Notes: generated by a model not told the origin, from the sequence alone. A stretch of 64,000 nucleotides of DNA from an uncultured Bacteroidota bacterium (GCA_903906365.1 CAIVKC010000061.1:38147-102146), one strand, 5' to 3'; positions 29,188 through 39,108 are shown, counted from the stretch's first letter. A program made the numbers and translations.

Positions 29188-31344
29188 ATGTTTAAAAAAG
29201 TATTTACAAATATGATCAGTAAAAGAAATTTGCCCATTGTCATACTGGTATTGGGTTGTGGGATTTTTGTGGCATTTCGCAGTCTTGGTTTTGGGGAAAC
29301 TCCTCCTTCCAGATATGAAAAGATTCTCCGAAACGTGGGCCAGATGCTGGAAGAAATTCATTACAGCCCCAAAGACATCAACGATGATTTTTCCAAGGTG
29401 ATTTTCAAAAAATACCTTGCCGAAGTGGATGTGGAAAAGGATGTTTTCCTGAAAAGTGATGTGGAGGAACTGAGGTCCAGATACGAAACCCGGATTGATG
29501 ATGAAATACTGGGTAAAACCAGTGTGCAGTTTGTTCCGGCTGTGGTGGAAATCCTGAAGAAAAGGCTGCCGGAAACCGAGGCGATCTACAAAGAGATCCT
29601 TTCTCAACCCTTTGATTATACCAAAGATGAGTCGATCAACCTGGATTTCGATAAGGCTGAATTTCCCCGCAATGAGGCTGCCAGAAAGGAAGCCTGGCGC
29701 AAAAGGCTGAAATACCTGGCCCTGGAAAGATACAATGACCTGCTGGAGCAGCAGGAAAACAATAAGGCCAAGCCGGATGCCAAGCCTAAGAGCAAGGAAG
29801 AACTCGAAAAAGAGGCTCGCGACAAGGTCATGAAAGTCATGACCCGTTATTACGAGCGGTTAAATTCCAAGGCCAATACGGAAGATGAAAAGTTTACCGC
29901 ATTCGTGGAAACCATCGTGCAGTCCATGGATCCCCACACAGACTATTTCCCCCCGGTGGATAAAAGGTATTTTGATGAACAGATGAGTGGCCGGTTTTTT
30001 GGTATAGGCGCCTCCCTCCGGGAAGAAGACGGTAATATCAAAATAGCTACCCTGATTACCGGCAGCCCGGCCTGGAAATCCGGCCAGGTCAACGTTGGAG
30101 ACATCATTTTGAAGGTGGCCCAGGGCAGCCAGGAACCTGTTGATCTGACAGGATTTACCATTGAAGATGCTGTAAAACTCATCCGTGGCACCAAGGGCAC
30201 AGAAGTGAGACTGACGGCCAAGAAGGCCGATGGCTCCGTCAAAGTGATCACCCTCATCCGCGATGAGATTGTACAGGACGAAACCTTTGCCCGCAGCGTA
30301 ATCGTAAATAATGAGAAAGGTAAAATTGGTTATATTTTCCTGCCGGAATTCTATGCAGATTTCGATAATCCCAAGGGAAACCGCTGCTCCCTGGATGTGG
30401 CCAAAGAAGTCATGAAACTCAAGGAACAGAAGGTGGATGGCATCGTCATTGATCTGCGGTATAACGGAGGAGGATCCCTCTATGATGTGGTGCAGATGGT
30501 TGGTCTTTTCATTGATCAGGGTCCGGTGGTGCAGGTCAAGGACCGGGAAGGCAAGGCCCAGATTCTGCGTGATAATGATAAGTCCGTCTTATATGACGGC
30601 CCACTGGCGGTGATGGTCAATGAATACAGTGCTTCTGCATCGGAAATTTTTGCAGCGGCCATACAGGATTACAAAAGGGGGGTTATCATTGGCAGTACCT
30701 CCACCTATGGGAAGGGGACCGTTCAACGAAATATCGGGCTGGATAAGACAGGCAGCTTCATGGAATCAAACAGCGACCTGGGCACCGTAAAACTCACACT
30801 CCAGAAATTCTACCGTATCAACGGAGGGTCCACCCAGTTGCGTGGGGTGTCCTCTGATGTGGTTTTGCCCGATTTGTCGGAATACACAAAGATTCGCGAG
30901 AAGGACAATCCCGATGCCTTACCCTGGGATGAAATCCAGAAGGCGGATTATAACACCTGGAAATACGCCTATGACCTGACTGCCATCAAGAGTGCCAGCG
31001 ATACCCGGATAAAAAACAGCACGGCTTTTACTACCATCAGCAAGGATGCTGAATTTCTGAATAAACAAAACGATAAATCCTATTCCCTGAACCTTGAAAA
31101 GTACAGGCAGGAGCAAAAGGAACTCAAAGCAACCTATAAGCAAATTGAATCAGTGGCCAAACTGCCTGTTGAATTGAAAATCGAATCCCTTCCCCAGGAC
31201 AGCGTAAAGTATGCGGTTGATTCTGACAAGGCGGAGCGGTACAAGCAATGGCTTAAAAACCTCAAGACAGATATTTACCTGGATGAGGCGGTTAAAGTGG
31301 TAGATGATATGGTGGCCACTAAAAACCTGGTATATAATAAATAA
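29188..31344 (+). CDS. Carboxy-terminal processing (tail-specific) protease with PDZ domain, S41 family
   Basis: MDPHTDYFPP.., PDZ FFGIGASLREEDGNIKIATLITGSPAWKSGQVNVGD, GIVIDLRYNGGGSLYDVVQMVGLFI, VNEYSASASEIFAAAIQDY, GKGTVQ. Confidence 0.93.
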   Translation: MFKKVFTNMISKRNLPIVILVLGCGIFVAFRSLGFGETPPSRYEKILRNVGQMLEEIHYSPKDINDDFSKVIFKKYLAEVDVEKDVFLKSDVEELRSRYETRIDDEILGKTSVQFVPAVVEILKKRLPETEAIYKEILSQPFDYTKDESINLDFDKAEFPRNEAARKEAWRKRLKYLALERYNDLLEQQENNKAKPDAKPKSKEELEKEARDKVMKVMTRYYERLNSKANTEDEKFTAFVETIVQSMDPHTDYFPPVDKRYFDEQMSGRFFGIGASLREEDGNIKIATLITGSPAWKSGQVNVGDIILKVAQGSQEPVDLTGFTIEDAVKLIRGTKGTEVRLTAKKADGSVKVITLIRDEIVQDETFARSVIVNNEKGKIGYIFLPEFYADFDNPKGNRCSLDVAKEVMKLKEQKVDGIVIDLRYNGGGSLYDVVQMVGLFIDQGPVVQVKDREGKAQILRDNDKSVLYDGPLAVMVNEYSASASEIFAAAIQDYKRGVIIGSTSTYGKGTVQRNIGLDKTGSFMESNSDLGTVKLTLQKFYRINGGSTQLRGVSSDVVLPDLSEYTKIREKDNPDALPWDEIQKADYNTWKYAYDLTAIKSASDTRIKNSTAFTTISKDAEFLNKQNDKSYSLNLEKYRQEQKELKATYKQIESVAKLPVELKIESLPQDSVKYAVDSDKAERYKQWLKNLKTDIYLDEAVKVVDDMVATKNLVYNK

Positions 31345-31385
31345 ATAATTAAGGCTGCCCTTGTTGGGTCGCAGCAGCATTTCAA

Positions 31386-31435
31386 AAGGAGGAAGGGTTG
31401 TCCATTGATGGGAAAACCTTTCCTCCTTCTTCTTT
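31386..31435 (+). terminator. Intrinsic terminator after the S41 protease gene
   Basis: AGGAGGAAGGGTT..AACCTTTCCTCCT stem followed by a T-rich tail. Confidence 0.7.
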
Positions 31436-31545
31436 AAACCGTCATGCCGATTATAGCAGCTGCAGGACGTTCCAAGGGGGGCCGGGTTAAAGGTTTCCAT
31501 TCTTATTCACGGGATCATTTTACCCCCCGGCTACCCGGTCCTATG

Positions 31546-32055
31546 TTAAAGGTATCTTTCCCGAAGTATTTGGAGGTGATGCTGCACATGGCCGGCAGTG
31601 ATATATCCCAGGGCCAGCACATTGATTTCATGCCCGCTGGCTATACCCTTGCTGAGGAATTCTTCCTCATTGAAGGAGGCGAACAGGTATTCTGTAGCGC
31701 TTCTCAGTGCTTTGAATTCTCCAACCAGGTCTTTCCAGCTGCGTTCGGAGGCCCTGGCATGCTGAGCCCAGGAATTTTCGTCAAAGCCAGATAGGGGAGC
31801 GGCGTCTTTTCTGGCAAATCGCAGGGCCCGGTAACAAAAGACCCTTTCTGCATCAATGATATGCTGAAGCAATTCCTTAATGGTCCACTTGCCTTCGGCA
31901 TAGGCATAGTTGTATTTTTTACCGGGAACCTTTTCCAGTAATTTGATAAAAGCCCGGGTATTCTTACCTATGGCCTTTAAGACCTGTTCATCGGGGGCTG
32001 TTCCGATATAGGCCCGGAAGAATTCAGCCGCAACGACATTTTTCTTGGTTAACAT
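31546..32055 (-). CDS. DinB family protein
   Basis: YAEGKWTIKELLQHIIDAERVFCYRALRFARKD, GHVQHHLQILRERYL; start at MLTKKNVVAAEFF. Confidence 0.85.
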   Translation of the reverse strand: MLTKKNVVAAEFFRAYIGTAPDEQVLKAIGKNTRAFIKLLEKVPGKKYNYAYAEGKWTIKELLQHIIDAERVFCYRALRFARKDAAPLSGFDENSWAQHARASERSWKDLVGEFKALRSATEYLFASFNEEEFLSKGIASGHEINVLALGYITAGHVQHHLQILRERYL

Positions 32056-32077
32056 GTTATTTTTTGACCTAAATATA

Positions 32078-32106
32078 AAAAACAAAGCCGGACCAAAGCC
32101 CGGCAC
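32078..32106 (-). terminator. Intrinsic terminator after the S8 peptidase gene
   Basis: GCCGG..CCGGC stem with + strand A-rich flank. Confidence 0.6.
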
Positions 32107-32131
32107 TGTTGAAATATTAAGTTATACCTGA

Positions 32132-33844
32132 TCAGCCCTTTTTGTTTTCCAGGGTTGATTTGGGGAGCATTTCTTTTTGTTTGTTTTCTTCACTGAGCTG
32201 GGCAGCCAGTTTTATGGCCCCGTAGGCATTGATGATTCCCCCGGATTTACAGAGTTCCGAAAGGCTTACCATCTCATTGTCAGAGCCCGGTTTCCGGACC
32301 TTGATTGCAGGGGCCACCGCTGATTTTTCAATGCACAGTTTTACCTGCTCAGCCGTTAGGGTGGGGAAGTACTCCATGATCAGTGCGGCCACCCCGGTTA
32401 CTACGGGTGCCGCCATGCTGGTCCCACTCAGGTTGCCATACTGGTTTCCTCCAGGAAGGGTGGAATAGATCTTGGCGCCCGGGGCAAATACATCCACCGT
32501 ATGCTTGCCGTAATTTGAAAAGTAAGCCGTCAGGCTTTTGAACCGGGCATCAGCCAGGGGATCAGAGCTGGCTCCTACTGTGATCCAGTTGGTAGCCTTT
32601 AATTTGCTGTCCTTAAACTGGGGATTGGGAAAAACATCCACCGAGTCCGTGTTTTCATTGTCATTGCCGGCAGCTTCCACCAGCAATACCCCCTTGCTTT
32701 GTGCGTATTTTACAGCATCATCCACCCATTTCTTATAGGGGGAGAAATGTTTGCCGAAACTCATGTTGACGACGCGTGCCCCGTTATCAACGGCATACCG
32801 GATTCCCAGTGCGATGTCCTTATCATGTTCATCACCGTTGGGAACTGCCCGGATCATCATAATCCGCACGTTGTCGGCTATGCCGTCGATTCCCTTGCCG
32901 TTGTTTCTCTGGGCCCCAATAATGCCGGCCACATGGGTTCCATGCATGGGATCTGCGGCCATGATATCGTTATTTCCGTAAGACCTGTCGTTGATGTCCT
33001 CTTCGTTGTCCCCGACAATTTCCTTTCTGATGTCCTTGGGGGCGGTATTTTTTGCTTCCTCTTTTCTTTCCTCTTCCTTGACCAGTTCACTAAAATCTGA
33101 AAGAAAACTCTTATTGGTTACATCCATCAGGTTATCTGCCTTAAATAAATACAGCAGGGCTGCTTTGGCCCTCTTGGTCTCATAGCTTTTGGTCTCAAAG
33201 GAGTCAAGGTCATTGCCGGTATATTCGGTTTTGCCCATTTCCTTCTGCAGCAGGGAATCCCCATTTTGGGCAGAAATCAGCACCCGTTTGAGGAAGACCA
33301 CGTCAATATTATTTTCGGGCCCTTCGCCTATAATTCTTTTTTTGGCCCGGACCCACATGCTGTAACGATCCTGTTCCTCCCCGCTGAGATTTGCGGGATT
33401 GAATCCGGGGGCTTCAAATTTATTTTTATCACGATAATAGACCCTGGCATCTTCTCCGGAATCATCGGTGACACTCTTGCCGTCCTTACCGCCCAGAAAA
33501 TTCCAGCCATGTATGTCGTCGACGTACCCATTGTGATCATCATCCAGACCGTTGCCGGCTATTTCCCGGGGATTGGTCCACAGCAAATTTTTCAGGTCCT
33601 CTTGCAGGGTGTCAATGCCGCCATCGATGATGGCCACGATAACCGGTTTGCTTTTTAAATTTTTTGACTGCAGCCATTGATAGGCCTTGTCCAGACTGAT
33701 GCCGTAGAATCCGTCTTTTTCCTTGTCCATTAAATGCCATCCGCGGGGTAATTCCTCCCGGACCGCACTACCCTGTGCAAACATTCCCAAAGACATCATC
33801 AGGATCACCAGGGTACCGAAACATCTTTTCAACTTGAACTGCAT
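32132..33844 (-). CDS. S8 family serine peptidase (subtilase)
   Basis: VIVAIIDGGIDTLQEDLK (Asp), DPMHGTHVAGIIGA (His), LSGTSMAAPVVTGVAALI (Ser); signal peptide. Confidence 0.95.
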   Translation of the reverse strand: MQFKLKRCFGTLVILMMSLGMFAQGSAVREELPRGWHLMDKEKDGFYGISLDKAYQWLQSKNLKSKPVIVAIIDGGIDTLQEDLKNLLWTNPREIAGNGLDDDHNGYVDDIHGWNFLGGKDGKSVTDDSGEDARVYYRDKNKFEAPGFNPANLSGEEQDRYSMWVRAKKRIIGEGPENNIDVVFLKRVLISAQNGDSLLQKEMGKTEYTGNDLDSFETKSYETKRAKAALLYLFKADNLMDVTNKSFLSDFSELVKEEERKEEAKNTAPKDIRKEIVGDNEEDINDRSYGNNDIMAADPMHGTHVAGIIGAQRNNGKGIDGIADNVRIMMIRAVPNGDEHDKDIALGIRYAVDNGARVVNMSFGKHFSPYKKWVDDAVKYAQSKGVLLVEAAGNDNENTDSVDVFPNPQFKDSKLKATNWITVGASSDPLADARFKSLTAYFSNYGKHTVDVFAPGAKIYSTLPGGNQYGNLSGTSMAAPVVTGVAALIMEYFPTLTAEQVKLCIEKSAVAPAIKVRKPGSDNEMVSLSELCKSGGIINAYGAIKLAAQLSEENKQKEMLPKSTLENKKG

Positions 33845-33926
33845 TTTCTCTTGTTTATGAAAGTTGGTGGCTGGTTGTAATTAAACGTCCATTTCCTTTT
33901 TAATAGTTGCTAAAAATAATAAAAGG

Positions 33927-33963
33927 AAGGCTATCACAGGTAAAAATTTACATGGATAGCCTT
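33927..33963 (-). terminator. Terminator-like hairpin downstream of the OmpA/TSP3 gene
   Basis: AAGGCTATC..GATAGCCTT 9-bp stem with a T-rich minus-strand tail. Confidence 0.5.
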
Positions 33964-34015
33964 ATAGAGAAGTTAAAATTTCAGGTTAATTGATTGCCAT
34001 CAAGCCCACGGCAGT

Positions 34016-35467
34016 TTACTGGGTGGTAAGTTTTAGCTCCACCCGGCGGTTTTTGGCTTTTCCTTTCTCCGTATTATTATTGGCAATGGGGTGACTCATG
34101 CCCATACCCATTGCAGTAAGCCTTTTTTCCTCTATCCCCTGTCCCAGCAGGTAATTGCGCACGGCATCCGCCCTTCGCTGGGAAAGGTCCAGATTGTGTT
34201 CTGCTGTTCCGACGCTGTCGGTATGACCTTCAATGGTCAGGTGCAGTTCAGGATGCTTTTTAAGGAGGGCAGCCAGTTCATTGAGTCCGGCATGGGAGGA
34301 GGGAGAAATACCATCGCTTTTGGTGGCAAACTCGATATTGCGTGCAACAAATCGGACCCTTTCCCTGATTTCCTTTTTCACCGGCGGGCACCCATTATTT
34401 TCAGCCACCCCTTTGACGTCGGGGCATTTGTCTTCTTCGTCATTGATTCCGTCACCGTCCCGGTCAGGGATGGGGCATCCGTTGTACCTGGCCACCCCCG
34501 GGATGGTCTTGCAGGAATCGTGTTCGTCATCGATTCCATCGTGATCTGTATCAGGGACGGGGCATCCGTTGTACCTGGCCACCCCAGGGATGGTCCTGCA
34601 GGAATCGTGCTCGTCATCGATTCCATCGTTATCGGTATCAGGGATGGGGCATCCGTTGTATTTTTTAAGTCCGGGCTTGGTGGGACATAAGTCCGATTCA
34701 TCGGGTATACCATCTTTATCGGTATCTATGATGGTGGTGACTGCAGGAGCCGCTGACCGTCCCAGCCAGATGCCAAGGGTTGCCCCTATGGCCCGGTGGT
34801 GAAAGGTGGAACTATAGGGGGCCGTATAGAAATTGCCGAGTCCCTGGCTGAAGTATCCGCTGAGCATTACATTCCCCAGTTCAAATCCCGCCTTGGCATT
34901 TACCCCGTAATCAAAGGTCTTGTATTTATTCACCGCATTTCCCACCAGCAAATCATCACTTCCTTTTGCATATTGCTGGGAAGTATCGCTGGTTTTGACC
35001 AGGCTCTGGTTGTTCTGGGTTGCCTTGAGAATGAACCCGAAATAGGGGCCTGCCCCGAGGAAAAAATGGCTTTTATGAGTGGAGGTGAGGGGTATTTTGT
35101 AAGTAAAATAAAACGGGATTTCCATGTAGCCCAGATTCAGGGTGGATTTGGCATATACGGTATCGGTGGCAGCGGTTCCTGCCGCATCGTAGGTTTTGGC
35201 GTACTGTCGTCCCTTGGAAGTATAGTTCAGGCCGGGCTGCAGAAAAAAACGGTTACTCAGGGGAATCTCCACTATAATTCCGGCATGGATGCCTGACTTT
35301 GAGCCATAGAATTTACTGGTGGAAGTATCCCAGCCTGGAAGGCTGTTTTTTTCAATGACACTGGCAGCATGGAAACCGATTTCCCCTCCCAGCTTAACCT
35401 GTGCCTGGATGGCGGAACATACTAGGATACAAATGGATAGTAAAAGTATTTGTTTGTTCATAAGCAT
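34016..35467 (-). CDS. OmpA family outer-membrane protein with porin-like barrel, four thrombospondin type-3-like repeats and OmpA peptidoglycan-binding domain
   Basis: PDTDNDGIDDEHDSCRTIPGVARYNGCPVP repeats; LHLTIEGHTDSVGTAEHNLDLSQRRADAVRNYLL..NRRVELKLTTQ. Confidence 0.93.
   Translation of the reverse strand: MLMNKQILLLSICILVCSAIQAQVKLGGEIGFHAASVIEKNSLPGWDTSTSKFYGSKSGIHAGIIVEIPLSNRFFLQPGLNYTSKGRQYAKTYDAAGTAATDTVYAKSTLNLGYMEIPFYFTYKIPLTSTHKSHFFLGAGPYFGFILKATQNNQSLVKTSDTSQQYAKGSDDLLVGNAVNKYKTFDYGVNAKAGFELGNVMLSGYFSQGLGNFYTAPYSSTFHHRAIGATLGIWLGRSAAPAVTTIIDTDKDGIPDESDLCPTKPGLKKYNGCPIPDTDNDGIDDEHDSCRTIPGVARYNGCPVPDTDHDGIDDEHDSCKTIPGVARYNGCPIPDRDGDGINDEEDKCPDVKGVAENNGCPPVKKEIRERVRFVARNIEFATKSDGISPSSHAGLNELAALLKKHPELHLTIEGHTDSVGTAEHNLDLSQRRADAVRNYLLGQGIEEKRLTAMGMGMSHPIANNNTEKGKAKNRRVELKLTTQ
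34387..34732 (-). repeat. Four tandem 87-bp (29-aa) TSP3-type coding repeats
   Basis: The ggcatccgttgtacctggcc unit recurs exactly 87 bp apart (34474 and 34561); the central two copies are nearly identical, the outer two diverged. Confidence 0.85.
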
Positions 35468-35564
35468 ACCGGCTACAAGGCCAAAAGAGCCCTGTAATCC
35501 GGTTATAACGCTTGAACAGAGGGATTATTTTGACAACGTGAACTTTAAAATGGGGTCCTCCGGC

Positions 35565-37088
35565 TCATATATCAAATTTAATTCCCTGTGCCAGTGGGAG
35601 TTTGGGGGAATAGTTGATGGTATTGGTCTGCCGGCGCATATACACTTTCCAGGCATCACTGCCGCTTTCCCTGCCCCCCCCGGTTTCTTTTTCTCCCCCA
35701 AAGGCCCCGCCGATCTCGGCACCGGAGGTTCCGATATTGACGTTGGCGATGCCGCAATCACTGCCGGCCGCAGAAAGAAACTGTTCGGCTTCCCGTAGGT
35801 TCAGGGTCATAATAGAGGAGGAAAGGCCCTGCGGAACGCCGTTTTGTATCCTAATGGCCTGCTCCAGGGTGGAATAGGTAAGCAAATACAGGATAGGGGC
35901 AAAGGTTTCATGCTGGACGATGGAATAGTGCGGTTCTGCCTCAGCAATGCAGGGTTTTACGTAGCAGCCCCCTTCAAAACCGGGTCCCTGCAGCACCCCT
36001 CCCTCCACCAGGAAAATGCCTCCTTCATTCTTACAGGCGGCTATGGCCTGCAGGTACATGGATACGGCTGCCTGGTCAATCAATGGGCCTACATGATTAT
36101 TTTCATCGAGTGGATCCCCGATACGAAGCTGCCCATAGGCTTTGACCAGGCGTAGCTTTACCTTGTCATAAATACTTTCATGGACTATGAGCCGCCGGGT
36201 GCTGGTACAGCGCTGTCCGGCAGTACCCACTGCCCCGAATACCGCCCCCAGAATGGCAATGTCCAGATCCGCCTCCTGACTGATGATAATGGCATTGTTG
36301 CCGCCCAGTTCCAGCAGGGATCTGCCCAGTCTGGCTGCTACCGAAGTGGCGACTGCCTTGCCCATCCGGGTGGATCCGGTGGCCGAAACCAGCGGAATCC
36401 GGTTGTCGGAAGCCATCCATTCTCCCACCATTCTTTCGCCCACCACCAGCCCGCTTACACCTTCGGGTACATTGTTTTTGGCAAAAACTTCTGAAACGAT
36501 ATGCTGGCAGGCCAGGGCGCAAAGGGGTGTTTTTTCGGAAGGTTTCCAAACGCAGACATCACCACAGACCCAGGACAGCATAGAGTTCCAGCTCCATACG
36601 GCAACCGGGAAATTAAAGGCTGAAATTACTCCCACTATGCCCAGTGGATGCCACTGTTCGTACATGCGATGGGAGGGCCGTTCACTGTGCATGGTAAGCC
36701 CGTGAAGCTGCCGGGAAAGGCCCACGGCAAAATCGCAGATGTCGATCATCTCCTGCACTTCGCCCAGTCCCTCCTGCAGGCTCTTGCCCATCTCATAAGA
36801 AACCAGTTTTCCCAGGGGGGCTTTGTATGACCGGAGCGCCTCGCCGATCTGGCGTACTATGTCCCCTCTTTTGGGGGCAGGCCACTGCCTCCATATCAGA
36901 AAGGCTTCCTCAGCCGCTTTGATCACGGCCTCATAACTTTCCCGGTCGGTGGAGGTTACTGTGGCTATCGGTTTGCCATTGACGGGGGATACTGATTGAA
37001 GGGCTGTACCGGTGGAGTCAATCCAGCGGGTGCCGGTTGAGGTACCGGCGTTATTTGCCGAAAGGTGTAATAGTTTGAGAAATTCCAT
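35565..37088 (-). CDS. Aldehyde dehydrogenase family protein (ALDH7 / alpha-aminoadipic semialdehyde dehydrogenase-like)
   Basis: LLELGGNNAIIISQEADLDIA, GAVGTAGQRCTSTRRLIVH, NVNIGTSGAEIGGAFGGEKETGGGRESGSDAWKVYMRRQTNTINY. Confidence 0.92.
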   Translation of the reverse strand: MEFLKLLHLSANNAGTSTGTRWIDSTGTALQSVSPVNGKPIATVTSTDRESYEAVIKAAEEAFLIWRQWPAPKRGDIVRQIGEALRSYKAPLGKLVSYEMGKSLQEGLGEVQEMIDICDFAVGLSRQLHGLTMHSERPSHRMYEQWHPLGIVGVISAFNFPVAVWSWNSMLSWVCGDVCVWKPSEKTPLCALACQHIVSEVFAKNNVPEGVSGLVVGERMVGEWMASDNRIPLVSATGSTRMGKAVATSVAARLGRSLLELGGNNAIIISQEADLDIAILGAVFGAVGTAGQRCTSTRRLIVHESIYDKVKLRLVKAYGQLRIGDPLDENNHVGPLIDQAAVSMYLQAIAACKNEGGIFLVEGGVLQGPGFEGGCYVKPCIAEAEPHYSIVQHETFAPILYLLTYSTLEQAIRIQNGVPQGLSSSIMTLNLREAEQFLSAAGSDCGIANVNIGTSGAEIGGAFGGEKETGGGRESGSDAWKVYMRRQTNTINYSPKLPLAQGIKFDI

Positions 37089-37120
37089 AAAAAAGCTTGC
37101 GATTTAGAAAAACCGCAAGC
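37089..37120 (-). promoter_or_regulatory. Terminator/attenuator-like hairpin whose T6 tract directly abuts the ALDH start codon
   Basis: Minus strand: GCTTGCG-GTTTTTCTAAAT-CGCAAGC-TTTTTT-ATG. Confidence 0.55.
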
Positions 37121-37297
37121 AAGTTAGGAATTAACTATCAAACAGCCCCCTAACTTCAACTTAAAACCTACCAATGAAAAAAGCTCCTTGTATAGGAGTT
37201 ACGCAGAATACATGCCACGGTTGCCATTGCCCGGGGAATTTTTTGGATTGCCTGCAACCCATCCGGTATGGCTATTGCTGAGCGTGGAATGACCGAT

Positions 37298-37996
37298 TCA
37301 GTTCATTTTGCTGTCCATGGCTGCAAAAAAAGAGTCAGAATAGCTGGTCCCGATGGGTATGTCCTTGTCAGCGACCCGGATTTTGGTTCTGCTGACGTTT
37401 TCAATTTTTGTAATCGGCACTATATAGGACCTGTGCACCCGCAGGAATTCTTTAGGCGGAAGTTTCTGGGCAATGGTTTTGAGTGTCATCAGCGTGAGGA
37501 CGGGCCGGTGGGGAAGGTAGATTTTTATATAATCATCCAGCCCCTCGATATAGAGAATGTCCTTAAGATTAATTTTTACCATTTGGTAATCTGACTTGAC
37601 GAATATATATCCGTCCTGCAGTTCCTGGTTCGAAAGGTAATCGGTATACTCTTTAGCCTTGTAGGTGGCCTTCAGGAAGCGGTCGTATTCAATGGGTTTT
37701 AGCAGGTAGTCTATCGCATCCACATTGAATCCCTCCACGGCGTATTCACTGTGGGCGGTTGTGAATATGACGGCGGTATTTTTTTTGTTTATGATCCTGG
37801 ATAATTCAATGCCATTAATGTCGGGCATCTGAATGTCCAGGAAAACAAGGTCAACAGGGCTTTCATCCAGCATTTTTTTCGCCTCAAAGGCATCTGTAAA
37901 AGTTCCTTTCAGGTCCAGGAAATAGATTTTGGCAATATACTTCTTGAGTATTTCCAACGCCAGTGGTTCGTCATCTATGGCTATACAGGTAATCAT
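37298..37996 (-). CDS. LytTR family response regulator
   Basis: MITCIAIDDEPLALEILKKYI, DLVFLDIQMPDINGIEL, LytTR domain LYIEGLDDYIKIYL..FLRVHRSYIVPI. Confidence 0.95.
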   Translation of the reverse strand: MITCIAIDDEPLALEILKKYIAKIYFLDLKGTFTDAFEAKKMLDESPVDLVFLDIQMPDINGIELSRIINKKNTAVIFTTAHSEYAVEGFNVDAIDYLLKPIEYDRFLKATYKAKEYTDYLSNQELQDGYIFVKSDYQMVKINLKDILYIEGLDDYIKIYLPHRPVLTLMTLKTIAQKLPPKEFLRVHRSYIVPITKIENVSRTKIRVADKDIPIGTSYSDSFFAAMDSKMN

Positions 37997-39108
37997 TTTG
38001 AGTGGATTGTAAGTTGTACAGAAAAACTGGAGGGATCCTCGGTTATTTGAAGTTGGTAGTTATGGTTATATAACAGGTCCAGCCTTCGTTTGGCGTTTAT
38101 TATTCCTATCCCCGTATTTTCAGTTGATTTCATGGATCCCCCCGGATGCTTTTTATTGTGTACGCTGAAACTGATGGAAGGGTTCCCAATTTGGAGCATG
38201 ATAAGCACCGGGGAGGCTTCACGGGTGCTTATTCCGTATTTGAAGGCGTTTTCCACAAAAGGCAGAAAAAGGAGGGGAGAGATCATTTTGCCGGTGGGAT
38301 CGCCCTGGATCTGGAAATCCACCGTTGACTTATCGGTGAGGCGCAGCTTCTGCAATTCAATATAATGGCTTACAAAGAGTATCTCCTTTTCCAGGGGGAC
38401 AAAGTCATTTTTAACCTCAGTCAGTACATAACGCATAATGCTGGACAGTTTCATGACGGCCTCGGCTGTTTTTTCTGACTGTACGGAAGCCAGCGAATAG
38501 ATATTGTTGAGCGTGTTGAATAGGAAATGGGGGTTGATCTGGGATTTAAGGAAGGAGAGTTCCGTATTGAGTTTTTCATTTTCCACTTCCTTATTGCGTT
38601 TTTCGGACTGGAACCACTGTCCGATTACCCGCAGGCCGGTACTGATCACGAAAACCAATAAAAAGATGGCTATGGGACCCGGCGAAAGCAGGGGACGGTT
38701 CCAAAGGGGGCGTGGCCGGTTTAACCGCCAGGGTGAAGGGGGGAGTTTCAAAAAACTATCGGAGAGTGCATCATAGATCCGAGGAAAAGTGCCAAAAAAA
38801 ATGAGCAGTAGCAATACGATCAGGGTGTATAGGACTATTTTTTTCCTGGCCAGCAGCCTGGGAACCAGGAAATAACCGTTCAGATAATAAAAACCGATGA
38901 AACAGACATTGCTCAAAATGAAATAAAGGGAAATGGGCTGGTCCGGTATCAGGGAGGAATCCTTCGGCCTTGAGAAAAACACGAAGGGCAGCATCAGAAA
39001 ACAGGCCCATGCCGCGACGTTGATGATAACCTGTGCGATTTTCTTATTCAAAGTGCTGGCGGATTTGAAATGGCTTAATTTTTTCAAAGCTATTGAAGAA
39101 CTGACCAC
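37993..39108 (-). CDS. LytS-type sensor histidine kinase (His_kinase domain)
   Basis: LSFLKSQINPHFLFNTLNNIYSLA; FVENAFKYGIS; TGIGIINAKRRLDLLY; overlaps the regulator by 4 nt. Confidence 0.95.
   Translation of the reverse strand: MVSSSIALKKLSHFKSASTLNKKIAQVIINVAAWACFLMLPFVFFSRPKDSSLIPDQPISLYFILSNVCFIGFYYLNGYFLVPRLLARKKIVLYTLIVLLLLIFFGTFPRIYDALSDSFLKLPPSPWRLNRPRPLWNRPLLSPGPIAIFLLVFVISTGLRVIGQWFQSEKRNKEVENEKLNTELSFLKSQINPHFLFNTLNNIYSLASVQSEKTAEAVMKLSSIMRYVLTEVKNDFVPLEKEILFVSHYIELQKLRLTDKSTVDFQIQGDPTGKMISPLLFLPFVENAFKYGISTREASPVLIMLQIGNPSISFSVHNKKHPGGSMKSTENTGIGIINAKRRLDLLYNHNYQLQITEDPSSFSVQLTIHSK

Noticed and set aside
34091-34690. 199-aa plus-strand ORF with internal repeats (RDGASVVPGHPRDG)
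   Set aside because: The repeats are the antisense reading of the TSP3 repeats in the OmpA gene, not an independent repeat protein.
34387-34732. Possible CRISPR-like or satellite array
   Set aside because: The 87-bp units are in-frame protein-coding TSP3 repeats with no spacer structure.
37168-37227. uORF MATVACILRNS.. as a relic of a Bacteroidota tyrosine integrase N-terminus (MATVK..LR-like)
   Set aside because: Only the first few residues resemble that family and no further integrase-like sequence follows; a leader peptide or chance ORF is equally likely.
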